Positions 7,183 through 15,004 are shown, counted from the stretch's first letter. The stretch: 15,876 nt of DNA from an uncultured Bacteroidales bacterium (GCA_903928285.1 CAIYQH010000114.1:1-15876), one strand, 5' to 3'. Made by a program: numbers and translations. Notes: generated by a model not told the origin, from the sequence alone.

Positions 7183-9000
7183 TCAGTTCAGATAACACCC
7201 AGTCACCATCCTGTTGACTCCCTGATAGCTCCCACCCGAAAACTGCAGTTCACTCAGGTTCCTGTATATTCCGCCGGTAACCAGCAGCAGCTGTTCATGG
7301 GTCCCCTGTTCGACGATCCGGCCTTTGTCAAGCACCAGGATATGGTCGGCCTGGCGGATGGTGGAGAGCCTGTGTGCAATCACAATGGAAGTGCGTCCCT
7401 TCATCAGCTTTTCCAGGGCATCCTGCACCAGCCGTTCCGATTCGGAATCGAGCGAGGAGGTGGCCTCATCGAGGATCAGGATCTTGGGATCTTTCAACAC
7501 AGCCCGGGCGATGGCGATGCGCTGCCGCTGGCCACCCGACAACTGGGTGCCGCGCTCGCCTACCAGCGTATCGAGTCCCTGCGGGAACTGGGTGATAAAA
7601 TCCCATGCATTGGCTTTGATGGCAGCCTCCATGATCATCTCCTCCGGGGATCCGGGTTTCCCGTAGGCGATATTTTCGCGGATGGTGCCGCCGAAAAGAA
7701 AGATATCCTGGGGCACGATGGCCATCTGGCTTCGCAGGGCCGATATAGGGAAACTTTTACTATCCTTTTCATCAAAGAGGATATGGCCCGAAACAGGGTC
7801 GTAAAGTCTGAGTAACAAGGATACAAAGGTTGACTTTCCTGCGCCGCTGGGACCTACCAGCGCAATAAGGGTATCGGGGCTGATGGTCACATTCAGGTCG
7901 GTGAGCACCTCCATATCCGTGCGGGTGGGGTAATGGAAGGAGACCGCCTCAAAACGGATGCTGCCATGGAGCGTCTGATCAGGGAGGAGGGGGGCTGATG
8001 CTGTTACCTCTTCCACAGGCTCGTCAAAGATCTCGAGCAGATCTTCGGTGGCGCCGATAAATTTCTGTACCCGGGCAAACACGTCCGCCATTCCGCCGAT
8101 AGTTCCTCCGATGAACATGGAGTAGATCACGAAGGAGAAGAGCTCGCCGGTGGCCAGCTCCCCGGTAGCCAGCAGGGCAGATCCTTTCCAGATCACCGCC
8201 ACCATGGCGCCGAAAAGGCCCAGGATGGTAAAGGAGGAGAAGGCGCCGCGCAACTTGCCGTTCTGGATGCCGGTATGCGCAATATCCAGGGTTTTCTTAC
8301 GGTAGCGGCCCATTTCGAAAAATTCATTGGTGAAGGTCTTCACACTCTGGATCCCCTGCAGGGTCTCCTCCACGATGGTGTTCGAATCGGCCACCTGGCT
8401 CTGCGCCTGTTTGCTGAGCTTCCGGATATAACGGCCGAAAAAGACCACCAGGATCATGATCACCGGTACAATGGCCAGCATGAAAAGCGTTAACTTAAAG
8501 GAGGTAAACATCAGCAGGCTGACACCCCCGATGATGATGATCAGCTGCCTCAGGAATTCGGCAAGGGTGCTGGTAAGGGCATCCTGCAGCAGGGTGATGT
8601 CGGAGGAGAGGCGGCTGTTCAGCTCCCCGACGCGGTGGTACTGGAAGAACTTCATCGGCAGGCGGATCAGGTGGTTGAAGGTGCTTTGCCGCAGATCGGC
8701 AAGGGTTTTTTCAGCAACATGAACGAACAGGTATATCCTGAAGTAGGAAAATACCGACTGCGCCACCAGCACCCCTACCAGGATCAGGGCGATGCGGTTG
8801 ATCTCCTGCGCCAGTTTTCCCTGATTTCCCAGGTCGACCAGTTGCCCAAGCAACTTGGGAAAGGCCAGGCTTGCGCTGCTGGATCCCAGCAGGAAGAAAA
8901 TCCCCAGCGCATATTCATATTTATAGGGTTTTATATAGCTGTATAACCTGAAAAGCTTCCGTAAACCGGGAAGCGTGATTTTCGATTTTTTCTCCTCCAT
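7183..9000 (-). CDS. ABC exporter, fused membrane and ATPase domains (MsbA-like)
   Basis: A half-transporter that works as a dimer in the inner membrane and exports lipids, drugs or similar hydrophobic molecules; the substrate is not predictable. From the ATG at 9000 the protein has 605 residues. About six membrane segments lie near residues 30-50, 70-92, 150-169, 171-190, 255-272 and 284-304. The ATPase domain has Walker A GPSGAGKST (383-391), Q-loop Gln 431 in VPQD, signature LSGGQ (487-491), Walker B ILILDE (507-512) and H-loop His 543, all intact. The frame extends 48 codons further upstream to 9144, but I chose the internal start. The extension looks unlike the family, a promoter-like box sits inside it at 9065-9072, and MEEKKSKITLPGLRKLFRL is a normal beginning. 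The C-terminus carries about 17 residues beyond the usual end. It is divergent from arginine deiminase. Confidence 0.92.
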   Translation of the reverse strand: MEEKKSKITLPGLRKLFRLYSYIKPYKYEYALGIFFLLGSSSASLAFPKLLGQLVDLGNQGKLAQEINRIALILVGVLVAQSVFSYFRIYLFVHVAEKTLADLRQSTFNHLIRLPMKFFQYHRVGELNSRLSSDITLLQDALTSTLAEFLRQLIIIIGGVSLLMFTSFKLTLFMLAIVPVIMILVVFFGRYIRKLSKQAQSQVADSNTIVEETLQGIQSVKTFTNEFFEMGRYRKKTLDIAHTGIQNGKLRGAFSSFTILGLFGAMVAVIWKGSALLATGELATGELFSFVIYSMFIGGTIGGMADVFARVQKFIGATEDLLEIFDEPVEEVTASAPLLPDQTLHGSIRFEAVSFHYPTRTDMEVLTDLNVTISPDTLIALVGPSGAGKSTFVSLLLRLYDPVSGHILFDEKDSKSFPISALRSQMAIVPQDIFLFGGTIRENIAYGKPGSPEEMIMEAAIKANAWDFITQFPQGLDTLVGERGTQLSGGQRQRIAIARAVLKDPKILILDEATSSLDSESERLVQDALEKLMKGRTSIVIAHRLSTIRQADHILVLDKGRIVEQGTHEQLLLVTGGIYRNLSELQFSGGSYQGVNRMVTGCYLN

Positions 9001-9064
9001 GAATCTCTTGGGTATGTTTGTACGGGATGATTGGTCCCCAGGTATGGTTGTGTGAAATAAAATG

Positions 9065-9093
9065 CAAAAGTACGGATGTTCCCCATCCGGAAA
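9065..9093 (-). promoter_or_regulatory. Candidate promoter and operator for the ABC exporter
   Basis: On the minus strand TACTTTTG (9072-9065) matches the TAnnTTTG -7 box, and TTTC (9093-9090) stands where the -33 TTTG is expected. The 17 bp between them (9073-9089) form a perfect inverted repeat, CGGATG-N5-CATCCG, which could bind a dimeric regulator. A related palindrome, ATCC-C-GGAT, lies at 9103-9111. Transcription would start near 9058, about 57 nt before the chosen start codon. Both box and operator are predictions from pattern only. Confidence 0.45.
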
Positions 9094-9171
9094 TTTTATT
9101 TTATCCCGGATCGGTAAAAGAGAGCAGTCCATGCAATAAATCAAAGATTCAATTTATTGATACAGAAATAG

Positions 9172-9179
9172 TAATTTTG
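9172..9179 (+). promoter_or_regulatory. Candidate -7 box for arginine deiminase
   Basis: TAATTTTG is an exact TAnnTTTG match ending 17 bp before the arginine deiminase ATG. The leader would be only about 10 nt. No good -33 TTTG is seen at the usual spacing; the TTG at 9157-9159 is too close. Confidence 0.35.
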
Positions 9180-9195
9180 CTGAAAACAGCTATTT

Positions 9196-10449
9196 ATGGC
9201 AGAAATATTATCCGTCGATATCCGCTCCGAGATCGGTGAACTTGAATCGGTGATCCTTCATACGCCCGGGGCGGAGGTGGAGAACATGACCCCCGAGAAT
9301 GCAGAGCGGGCCCTTTACAGCGACATCCTTAACCTGAATATCGGACTGGCCGAATACAGCCAGTTGCATGGAGTACTGTCAAAAGTTGCCAGGACCTTTG
9401 AGGTGAGGGACCTGCTGAAAGAGGTAGTGGAGCAGCCCAAGGCCAGGCAGGAACTGGTTGGAAATATCTGCCTGAATGAAAATACAGCCCATATCCGTAA
9501 TTTCCTGCTCTCCCTGCCTTCGGCCGATCTCTCTACAGTCCTTATCGAAGGGGTGCTGATGGAGAAGGATAACCTTACCAAATTCCTGAGTAAAGGGCGT
9601 TATGAGCTGATGCCCCTCCATAATTTCTTTTTCATGCGCGACTCCGCCGTCTGCCTGTCGAACAAGGTTCTCATCTCGAAGATGGCCAGTATGGTTCGCG
9701 AACGGGAATCGATCATCATGGAGAGCATCTTCACGCACCATCCCGAATTCGGCGTTGAAACCATGAACCCTGTGCACTGGCCTCATCTGCAGGGCATCAC
9801 CATCGAAGGCGGGGATGTGATTGTGGCCAGGGAGGATGTGCTGCTGGTGGGTACGGGTACCCGTACAACCTCCCAGGGCATAGACTTCCTGCTGGAATGG
9901 TACAAACAGGAGAAACTCTCAAAACACATCCTGATCCAGGAGCTTCCCTTCAAACCCGAGTCGTTCATTCACCTCGACATGGTGTTCACCCTGCTGGATG
10001 TTGACAAATGCATGGTTTATGAACCGGTAATCCTGAAACCCAATAAGCTGCAAACGGTCCATATCATCATTGAACAGGGGACTGTCGTTTCAATCTATAA
10101 TGAGGAGAATCTGCTGACAGCCCTGAATAAGCTGGGTTTCGGCCTTGAACCTGTGATCTGCGGGGGCACCGCCGACCCATGGACCCAGCAACGTGAACAA
10201 TGGCATTCTGGGGCCAATTTCTTTGCCATAGCACCCGGGAAGGCAATCGGCTATGCCCGGAATACCTATACCCTCGACGAACTGTCGAAACACGGGTTTG
10301 AGATCATCAGGGCGGAAGCAGTCATCAGGGGACTTGCGGATATCAGAGATTATAAAAGATGTATCATTGCCATAGAAGGCAGCGAGCTGGCGCGCGGGGG
10401 AGGCGGTGCAAGGTGCATGACGATGCCGGTGAAACGAAAAACGGTTTAA
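9196..10449 (+). CDS. arcA: Arginine deiminase
   Basis: The enzyme hydrolyses L-arginine to citrulline and ammonia in the cytoplasm; with carbamoyltransferase and carbamate kinase this yields ATP, and the ammonia can buffer acid. The 417 residues keep the guanidine-modifying core: D149 in FFFMRDS, E204 and D207 in TIEGGD, H259 and D261 in FIHLDMV, and nucleophile C407 in GGGGARCMTMP. N143, R168, R223 and R400 fit the substrate-carboxylate contacts of the Pseudomonas enzyme when I align them from memory, so a true arginine deiminase is more likely than a dimethylargininase or amidinotransferase. The near-standard length of about 410 residues agrees. Neither arcB nor arcC is in the window, but ornithine aminotransferase is 2.5 kb upstream. 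The gene is divergent from the ABC exporter and 53 bp ahead of the next gene, so co-transcription with that gene is possible. Confidence 0.93.
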   Translation: MAEILSVDIRSEIGELESVILHTPGAEVENMTPENAERALYSDILNLNIGLAEYSQLHGVLSKVARTFEVRDLLKEVVEQPKARQELVGNICLNENTAHIRNFLLSLPSADLSTVLIEGVLMEKDNLTKFLSKGRYELMPLHNFFFMRDSAVCLSNKVLISKMASMVRERESIIMESIFTHHPEFGVETMNPVHWPHLQGITIEGGDVIVAREDVLLVGTGTRTTSQGIDFLLEWYKQEKLSKHILIQELPFKPESFIHLDMVFTLLDVDKCMVYEPVILKPNKLQTVHIIIEQGTVVSIYNEENLLTALNKLGFGLEPVICGGTADPWTQQREQWHSGANFFAIAPGKAIGYARNTYTLDELSKHGFEIIRAEAVIRGLADIRDYKRCIIAIEGSELARGGGGARCMTMPVKRKTV

Positions 10450-10473
10450 TGTCGGATTCCGCTTTTTAAATGG

Positions 10474-10481
10474 TAATTTTA
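10474..10481 (+). promoter_or_regulatory. Near-consensus -7 box before the propeller-protein gene
   Basis: TAATTTTA differs from TAnnTTTG only at the last base and lies 21 bp before the ATG at 10503. No clear -33 element is seen. It would allow transcription independent of arcA, whose stop is 25 bp upstream. Confidence 0.25.
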
Positions 10482-10502
10482 CAAGCATCAATCAAGATCC
10501 CT

Positions 10503-13500
10503 ATGAAAAGGAACCTCCTCAGATCAGCGATTTTACTTCTCCTCTGTTTGACGGGCTTTGTTACCACCGCTCAGATTCAGACTACGCCGTATGATGAATT
10601 ACCCGGCGTCATCAGGAGTTATAAGCCAGCCTGGAGCGAGGATCTTCCCGGTTGGGCACAGATGCTTTATCGCTTTCCTGTCAATTTTAATGAAGTGTGC
10701 CGCACCTATGACGCCGGCCATACCGGGCCTGGCGATGAAGAAGATGCCGCCGGCCGTTATTTCCAGATGTGGCGCAGGGCTGTTGGCCCATGGGCGCTTG
10801 CCGATGGTACGATTGCACTTCGCGATCCTTTCGTATATTATGATAATCTTCGGAACTCCCAAATCCATGCGGGGCAGGGAGATGCCCTTTCCAACGGTTC
10901 CAACTGGACCTTCCTGGGTCCGAAGGAGACCTTCTGGCTGAATGAAACGGGAACGCCAACAGCACCCTTATCCTGCCCGTGGCAGGCCAATGTTTATTCC
11001 TTCGATGTTGCAGGTTGCGGCAACAGTGTGATCTATTGCGGAACCGAAACAGGATATGTGAATAAAACCACCGATAAGGGGTTGACCTGGCAGCTTGTCG
11101 GGCAGAACTATCCCTTTGGTGGAGGCGTGACCGCCATTGCCATCGACCCTTCTGATTCTGATGTGGTCTATATCGCCGCGGGAAACCAGCTCCATAAAAC
11201 CCTCAATGGGGGCATCACCTGGATCCCATTGTTGCCTGCATCAGCCCTGTTCTACGCCGACCGGCTTAAGATCGACCCGCTTGACCCGCAGAAACTGGTT
11301 ACGGCTTCGGCTACGGGCCTCTATGTCAGCGCCGACGGCGGAACCACCTGGGCAAAGAAATGGACGGCAGCCGCCTATGACGTCGAGTTCAAACCAAACG
11401 ACCATACCCAGGTTTTTGCCCTGACCGAGGCCAACGGCAAATTTTCGGTAATCCAGTCGGCCGACGGTGGGCAGAGTTTCCAGACACAATCAACCTTCCC
11501 GAATAATATAACCCAAACCAGCGGCGGGCTCCTGGCCATGACCCCGGCCAACCCGGATATGCTACTGGCGATCCTGCTGAGCGCCAGCAACACACCCTAT
11601 CTGCTGAAGGGTACCCTGGCAGGCGCCACCTGGAGCTGGGTATTGCAGGCAACAGGAGGAACAAGCGCCTTCCCCATGGATGACGGACAGGGCTATTTCG
11701 ACCTGGCCATGGAGATATCACCGGTGAACGCCAATATCATCCTCGTTGGGACCACGACCCTTTTCAAATCGGTGAACGGCGGCGCCAGCTTTTCGGCTGT
11801 CGGAGGATACTCCGGCAATTTCAGCATCCACCCCGATATCCAGGATATAAAGATGCTGGCATCCGGCGAAACCTGGGTATCGACTGACGGCGGCATGAAC
11901 CTGACGACCGATAATTTCGCCAGCCAGGCAAACTATTTTGTCAGGGTTAATGGCCTGACAGGGTCCGACATGTGGGGTTTTGACCAGGGATGGAATGAAG
12001 ACCTGGTGGTTGGCGGGCGGTATCATAACGGCAATACAGCTATTGCCTCGTTTTACCAGCCCAAAGCCCTGCGCATGGGGGGCGCCGAATCGCCTACCGG
12101 GTGGGTGCTGCAGGGAAAAAGCCGCCATGTGGCCTTCGACGACCTTGGCAATGGCTGGATTTTACCCCAGACTGCCACAGGCGAACCCGAAGGGCGCTTC
12201 ATATTCAGCCAGTATCCGAACATGGATGAATACGGTGGCCGGAGAAGCAACCTCGTTCATCATCCCAACTACTGGGGAACGCTATATGAAGGCAACGGCA
12301 ACGGTTTCTGGAGGAGTACCGACATGGGGGTGACCTGGGATCTGCTGTACAATTTCCCGGCCAGGATCAGGTACCTGCAGGTCAGTTATAAAAACCCCCA
12401 GGTGATCTATGCCGACATCGTGGGCGGGGGGCTTGTCAGAAGCATCGACGGAGGGGTGACCTGGGTGCAGAAACCATCACTGACCAATCCTCCCTATGGG
12501 AACTCCAACTGGAAGGGAAAACTCTTCATATCCATCTCGCCGTATGACGAAAACGTGGTCTATGCCTGCCTGCAAAACGGCACATGGTCGGCCGACCTTG
12601 GCAAGGTATTCCGCTCTTCCGACGGGGGAGATACCTGGGAAGACTGGACCGGCACCCTTTCGGAATATATGAAATGCATGGTGATTCAGCCCGGCTCCGC
12701 CCAGCACGACCTGTTATACCTGTTTACCAATGCAACCAGCGGCAAAACAGCACAGGTTTATTACCGCACGACAGGAATGACCGACTGGGCATTGTTCAGC
12801 AACAATTACCCTGCAGGAATGGTGACCAATATGGCATTGCCGTTTTTTAAGGGAAACAGGCTCAGGGTTGGTGGCAATGGCGGCGTTTGGGAATCGCCCA
12901 TGGCCGACACCTTATATCAGCCCATCATCACTCCCTGGACCGAAAATGCGCTGGTTGCCTGCATGACCGATACCATCGCCTTTGATGACCATTCGATCCT
13001 GGGTCATGCCGGAGCTTCCTGGCACTGGACCATCACGCCCCAGCCGTTATGGATGGAAAACCCTGCTATCAGGAACCCCCGCGTGGTGCTTGGCAATCCC
13101 GGCTCTTACGATGTGACCCTGACCGTGACAAAGAACGGTCAGAGCTATTCGAAGACCATCGCCGCTATGGTTACAGCATCAACCTGCCCGTCGGTTTACG
13201 ACTGCAACAACCCAGCGGAAATTTCCAAAAGCAGCTGGTCGTTGATCTATGTCGACAGCCAGGAGACCAATTATCCGGGACTGGCGACTATGAGCTTCGA
13301 CAACGACCCCTCCACCATCTGGCATACGCGGTGGAGCACCGGCAACGATCCCTACCCGCATGAAATCCAGGTAGGAATAGGCGGCACTTACAAAATCAGC
13401 AAATTCACCTACCTCACGCGGCAGGACGGCGAAAACGGCAGGATTCATGACTACCGGCTCTATATCAGCAAAGACACCCTGGATTGGGGTAACCCGGTAA

Positions 13501-13925
13501 AGACAGGACAATTTGTCAATACCTCTGCTCCTCAGACGATCATCTTGGACACTGTAAGGTCGGGCCGCTATTTCCGGCTGGTTGCGCTATCGGAGGTGAA
13601 TGGCAACCCCTGGGCTTCGGCTGCCGAATTCAGCCTGACAGGCTGTGTTGACTGGCCGGCAGGAACCGGGCCGGGAAGATTCAACGGCAACCTCACCGCT
13701 TTCCCTGTGCCTGCCGACGGACTCGTTCAGGTGTCGCTGCCCGCAGGCGGGCACTTCCGCTTTGAGGTTATCTCTTCACAGGGCGCGCTCATTGACCGGG
13801 GAACAATTGAAAAGGCTGAAAGTTTGTGGAGCTTTAACCTGGCCGGCTGCAGTCCGGGGACCTATCTGATCCGTTTAACGGATGACGCGAGGGTGAGTTA
13901 TGTCGTAAAGGTTGTAAAGAGATGA
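10503..13925 (+). CDS. Large T9SS-exported beta-propeller protein with PKD-like and discoidin-like domains
   Basis: From the ATG at 10503 the protein has 1140 residues; an ATG 33 bp upstream would bury the signal peptide (MKRNLLRSAILLLLCLTGFVTTAQ, 1-24), so I prefer the later start. Nine Asp-box (S/T-x-D/N-x-G-x-x-W/F-like) repeats lie near residues 188, 232, 275, 318, 422, 459, 604, 646 and 704, for example SADGGTTW and SIDGGVTW. These suggest one or two beta-propellers like those of sialidases, VPS10/sortilin and GH74 xyloglucanases. Residues about 815-890 look like a PKD domain (HWTITP, then GSYDVTLTVTKNG). Residues 905-1048 look like a discoidin (F5/8 type C) domain with WHTRW, YRLYIS and YFRLVAL. 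A type-A T9SS tail closes it (1060-1140). A surface glycan-binding or glycan-degrading role is inferred; no catalytic residues were identified. Confidence 0.88.
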   Translation: MKRNLLRSAILLLLCLTGFVTTAQIQTTPYDELPGVIRSYKPAWSEDLPGWAQMLYRFPVNFNEVCRTYDAGHTGPGDEEDAAGRYFQMWRRAVGPWALADGTIALRDPFVYYDNLRNSQIHAGQGDALSNGSNWTFLGPKETFWLNETGTPTAPLSCPWQANVYSFDVAGCGNSVIYCGTETGYVNKTTDKGLTWQLVGQNYPFGGGVTAIAIDPSDSDVVYIAAGNQLHKTLNGGITWIPLLPASALFYADRLKIDPLDPQKLVTASATGLYVSADGGTTWAKKWTAAAYDVEFKPNDHTQVFALTEANGKFSVIQSADGGQSFQTQSTFPNNITQTSGGLLAMTPANPDMLLAILLSASNTPYLLKGTLAGATWSWVLQATGGTSAFPMDDGQGYFDLAMEISPVNANIILVGTTTLFKSVNGGASFSAVGGYSGNFSIHPDIQDIKMLASGETWVSTDGGMNLTTDNFASQANYFVRVNGLTGSDMWGFDQGWNEDLVVGGRYHNGNTAIASFYQPKALRMGGAESPTGWVLQGKSRHVAFDDLGNGWILPQTATGEPEGRFIFSQYPNMDEYGGRRSNLVHHPNYWGTLYEGNGNGFWRSTDMGVTWDLLYNFPARIRYLQVSYKNPQVIYADIVGGGLVRSIDGGVTWVQKPSLTNPPYGNSNWKGKLFISISPYDENVVYACLQNGTWSADLGKVFRSSDGGDTWEDWTGTLSEYMKCMVIQPGSAQHDLLYLFTNATSGKTAQVYYRTTGMTDWALFSNNYPAGMVTNMALPFFKGNRLRVGGNGGVWESPMADTLYQPIITPWTENALVACMTDTIAFDDHSILGHAGASWHWTITPQPLWMENPAIRNPRVVLGNPGSYDVTLTVTKNGQSYSKTIAAMVTASTCPSVYDCNNPAEISKSSWSLIYVDSQETNYPGLATMSFDNDPSTIWHTRWSTGNDPYPHEIQVGIGGTYKISKFTYLTRQDGENGRIHDYRLYISKDTLDWGNPVKTGQFVNTSAPQTIILDTVRSGRYFRLVALSEVNGNPWASAAEFSLTGCVDWPAGTGPGRFNGNLTAFPVPADGLVQVSLPAGGHFRFEVISSQGALIDRGTIEKAESLWSFNLAGCSPGTYLIRLTDDARVSYVVKVVKR

Positions 13926-13950
13926 CAAGCATGTTATTATCATAGCGACG

Positions 13951-13970
13951 ACAAACCTGTTGTTTTTTTT
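13951..13970 (+). terminator. Weak terminator-like element after the propeller gene
   Basis: ACAA (13951-13954) can pair with TTGT (13960-13963), and the T-run continues to 13970. The stem is only 4 bp, so activity is uncertain. It begins 25 bp past the stop codon. Confidence 0.3.
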
Positions 13971-13973
13971 ACT

Positions 13974-13994
13974 TTCTTTGTCAGCAACAAAGAA
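13974..13994. repeat. Perfect palindrome TTCTTTGT-N5-ACAAAGAA
   Basis: Perfect 8-bp arms (13974-13981 and 13987-13994) surround CAGCA, 29 bp before the small membrane-protein gene. Similar CTTTG/CAAAG palindromes are frequent between Bacteroidota genes in my recollection. It could be a dispersed repeat, an operator or a leader hairpin. Confidence 0.5.
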
Positions 13995-14023
13995 CCTTCG
14001 CAAACGAAAAAAATAAGATCAGT

Positions 14024-14410
14024 ATGAAAATTGCAAAAGCGATTTTATCTGTTTTTTCAGCCACCCTCTGGATCAGCCTGTCGGAATTTGCGAGGAATGA
14101 GTTTTTTGTGAAATCCTTCTGGATCGGCCATTACCAGGGGCTCGGACTCACCTTTCCCTCGGCGCCGGTGAATGGCGCAATATGGGGTTTGTGGTCGCTG
14201 CTGTTCGCGGTGGCAGTCTTTATCATCGCGAAAAAATTCACGTTGGTTCAAACCACCCTTCTCTCGTGGCTTGTCGCCTTTGTGATGATGTGGGTGGTCA
14301 TTGGCAACCTCGGGGTACTCCCAATCGGAATGCTCTGGTATGCTGTTCCGTTGAGTATCCTTGAATCGTTTGTTGCGGCACTTATCGTGAAATATTTTCA
14401 AAGGGGATAA
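14024..14410 (+). CDS. Small four-helix membrane protein of unknown function
   Basis: The 128-residue protein is almost entirely hydrophobic, with about four membrane segments near residues 3-20, 50-69, 76-96 and 101-122. I do not recognise a family. A polar stretch at about 21-48 (SEFARNEFF, then FWIGHYQGLGLTFPSAPVNG) precedes the second helix and would lie on one side of the membrane. The C-terminus is short and basic (KYFQRG). The ATG has an A-rich upstream region (CGAAAAAAATAAG) but no clear Shine-Dalgarno sequence. It lies 98 bp after the propeller gene and 89 bp before the YkgJ-family remnant, in a slightly more AT-rich neighbourhood. Real coding is supported by composition and regular helices; function is unknown. 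Confidence 0.7.
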   Translation: MKIAKAILSVFSATLWISLSEFARNEFFVKSFWIGHYQGLGLTFPSAPVNGAIWGLWSLLFAVAVFIIAKKFTLVQTTLLSWLVAFVMMWVVIGNLGVLPIGMLWYAVPLSILESFVAALIVKYFQRG

Positions 14411-14499
14411 CAGTTACTTCGTCAGGAAACGGAACCCGGATTATATGCCAAACCCTGATATCAGAAGATTTCTGTTGAATCTGTAAGAATTATTAGGTT

Positions 14500-14829
14500 A
14501 TGCTGGTAAAGGACCTTGACAAGATTGGAAAGATTTCCGAACGGAATGAAGAGAAAAACCGGAAATTCCGTTCGTATTTGAAGATCAGGGATGATAAGGA
14601 AATTGATAGGATCGTAAAACCAATTTATAACAGGATAAGAGAGCAAATAGACTGTCTGGAGTGCGGGAAATGCTGCCGTAAAGCAGTCCCGGGATTGTCA
14701 AACGGGGATCTTCATAAACCGGGATTCACCTTCAGGTTGTTCGGGGTTCTGGAATTTTCAAGGTTCTGCCCGATTATCATTAATGTGCTGGAGGATTTGA
14801 AAGCAGAATTTAATTTCAGGTATTCATGA
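14500..14829 (+). CDS. YkgJ-family Cys-cluster protein with internal deletion (probable pseudogene)
   Basis: The 109-residue frame keeps both ends of a YkgJ-type putative metal-binding protein but not its middle. Residues 1-50 are a charged helical lead (RNEEKNRKFRSYLK), followed by the first cluster C52-x2-C55-x2-C58-C59. Right after GLSNGD (65-70) comes LHKPGFTFRLFGVLEF, which corresponds to the region that normally follows the second cluster (PC...C-x-IY..RP..CR.YPH). Then FCPIIINVLEDLKAEF closes the protein, as in family members. Roughly 60 residues with the second Cys cluster are therefore missing, with the frame kept; the junction lies near 14700-14714. The family is about 150-180 residues long. 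A metal site is probably not formed. Its TGA overlaps the ATG of the next small gene (ATGA at 14826-14829), implying an old operon. I aligned from memory. Confidence 0.65.
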   Translation: MLVKDLDKIGKISERNEEKNRKFRSYLKIRDDKEIDRIVKPIYNRIREQIDCLECGKCCRKAVPGLSNGDLHKPGFTFRLFGVLEFSRFCPIIINVLEDLKAEFNFRYS

Positions 14830-15004
14830 GTCCCTATTATGACGACGACGGTACGGAAATCAACCTGATCTCATCAGTAAACCATCATTATGCATCATCT
14901 GCAAAAACGATGCGGATCCTGATCAGGAAATTTTGTGTACGCTTACAAGAATGGATCAACAGGATAATGAAGATTTTATCTGTTATGACTTTGAAAAGAT
15001 TTAA
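14826..15004 (+). pseudogene. Small four-Cys protein gene broken by a one-base frameshift
   Basis: The ATG at 14826 opens MSPYYDDDGTEIN; then the sensible frame shifts by one base near 14863-14866. The continuing frame reads PDLISKPSLCIICKND, DADPDQEILCTLTRMDQ and DFICYDFEKI, ending with TAA at 15002-15004. Restoring one C in the AACCTGAT run (AAC CCT GAT) joins the two parts into about 59 residues. The second part has no ATG, GTG or TTG of its own after the in-frame stop at 14840, which supports a frameshift over a separate gene. The Cys pattern C-x2-C...C...C suggests a small metal-binding or redox protein; I recall similar short conserved proteins in Bacteroidota but cannot name one. It overlaps the damaged YkgJ-family gene by 4 bp. 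A sequencing error is the alternative. Confidence 0.55.

Noticed and set aside
7297..7815. 172-codon plus-strand frame opposite the ABC ATPase domain
   Set aside because: It is antisense to intact Walker and signature motifs and has no independent support.
9196..10449. Dimethylargininase or amidinotransferase instead of arginine deiminase
   Set aside because: The length, the GGGGARCMTMP nucleophile motif and the full set of arginine-carboxylate ligands fit arginine deiminase better.
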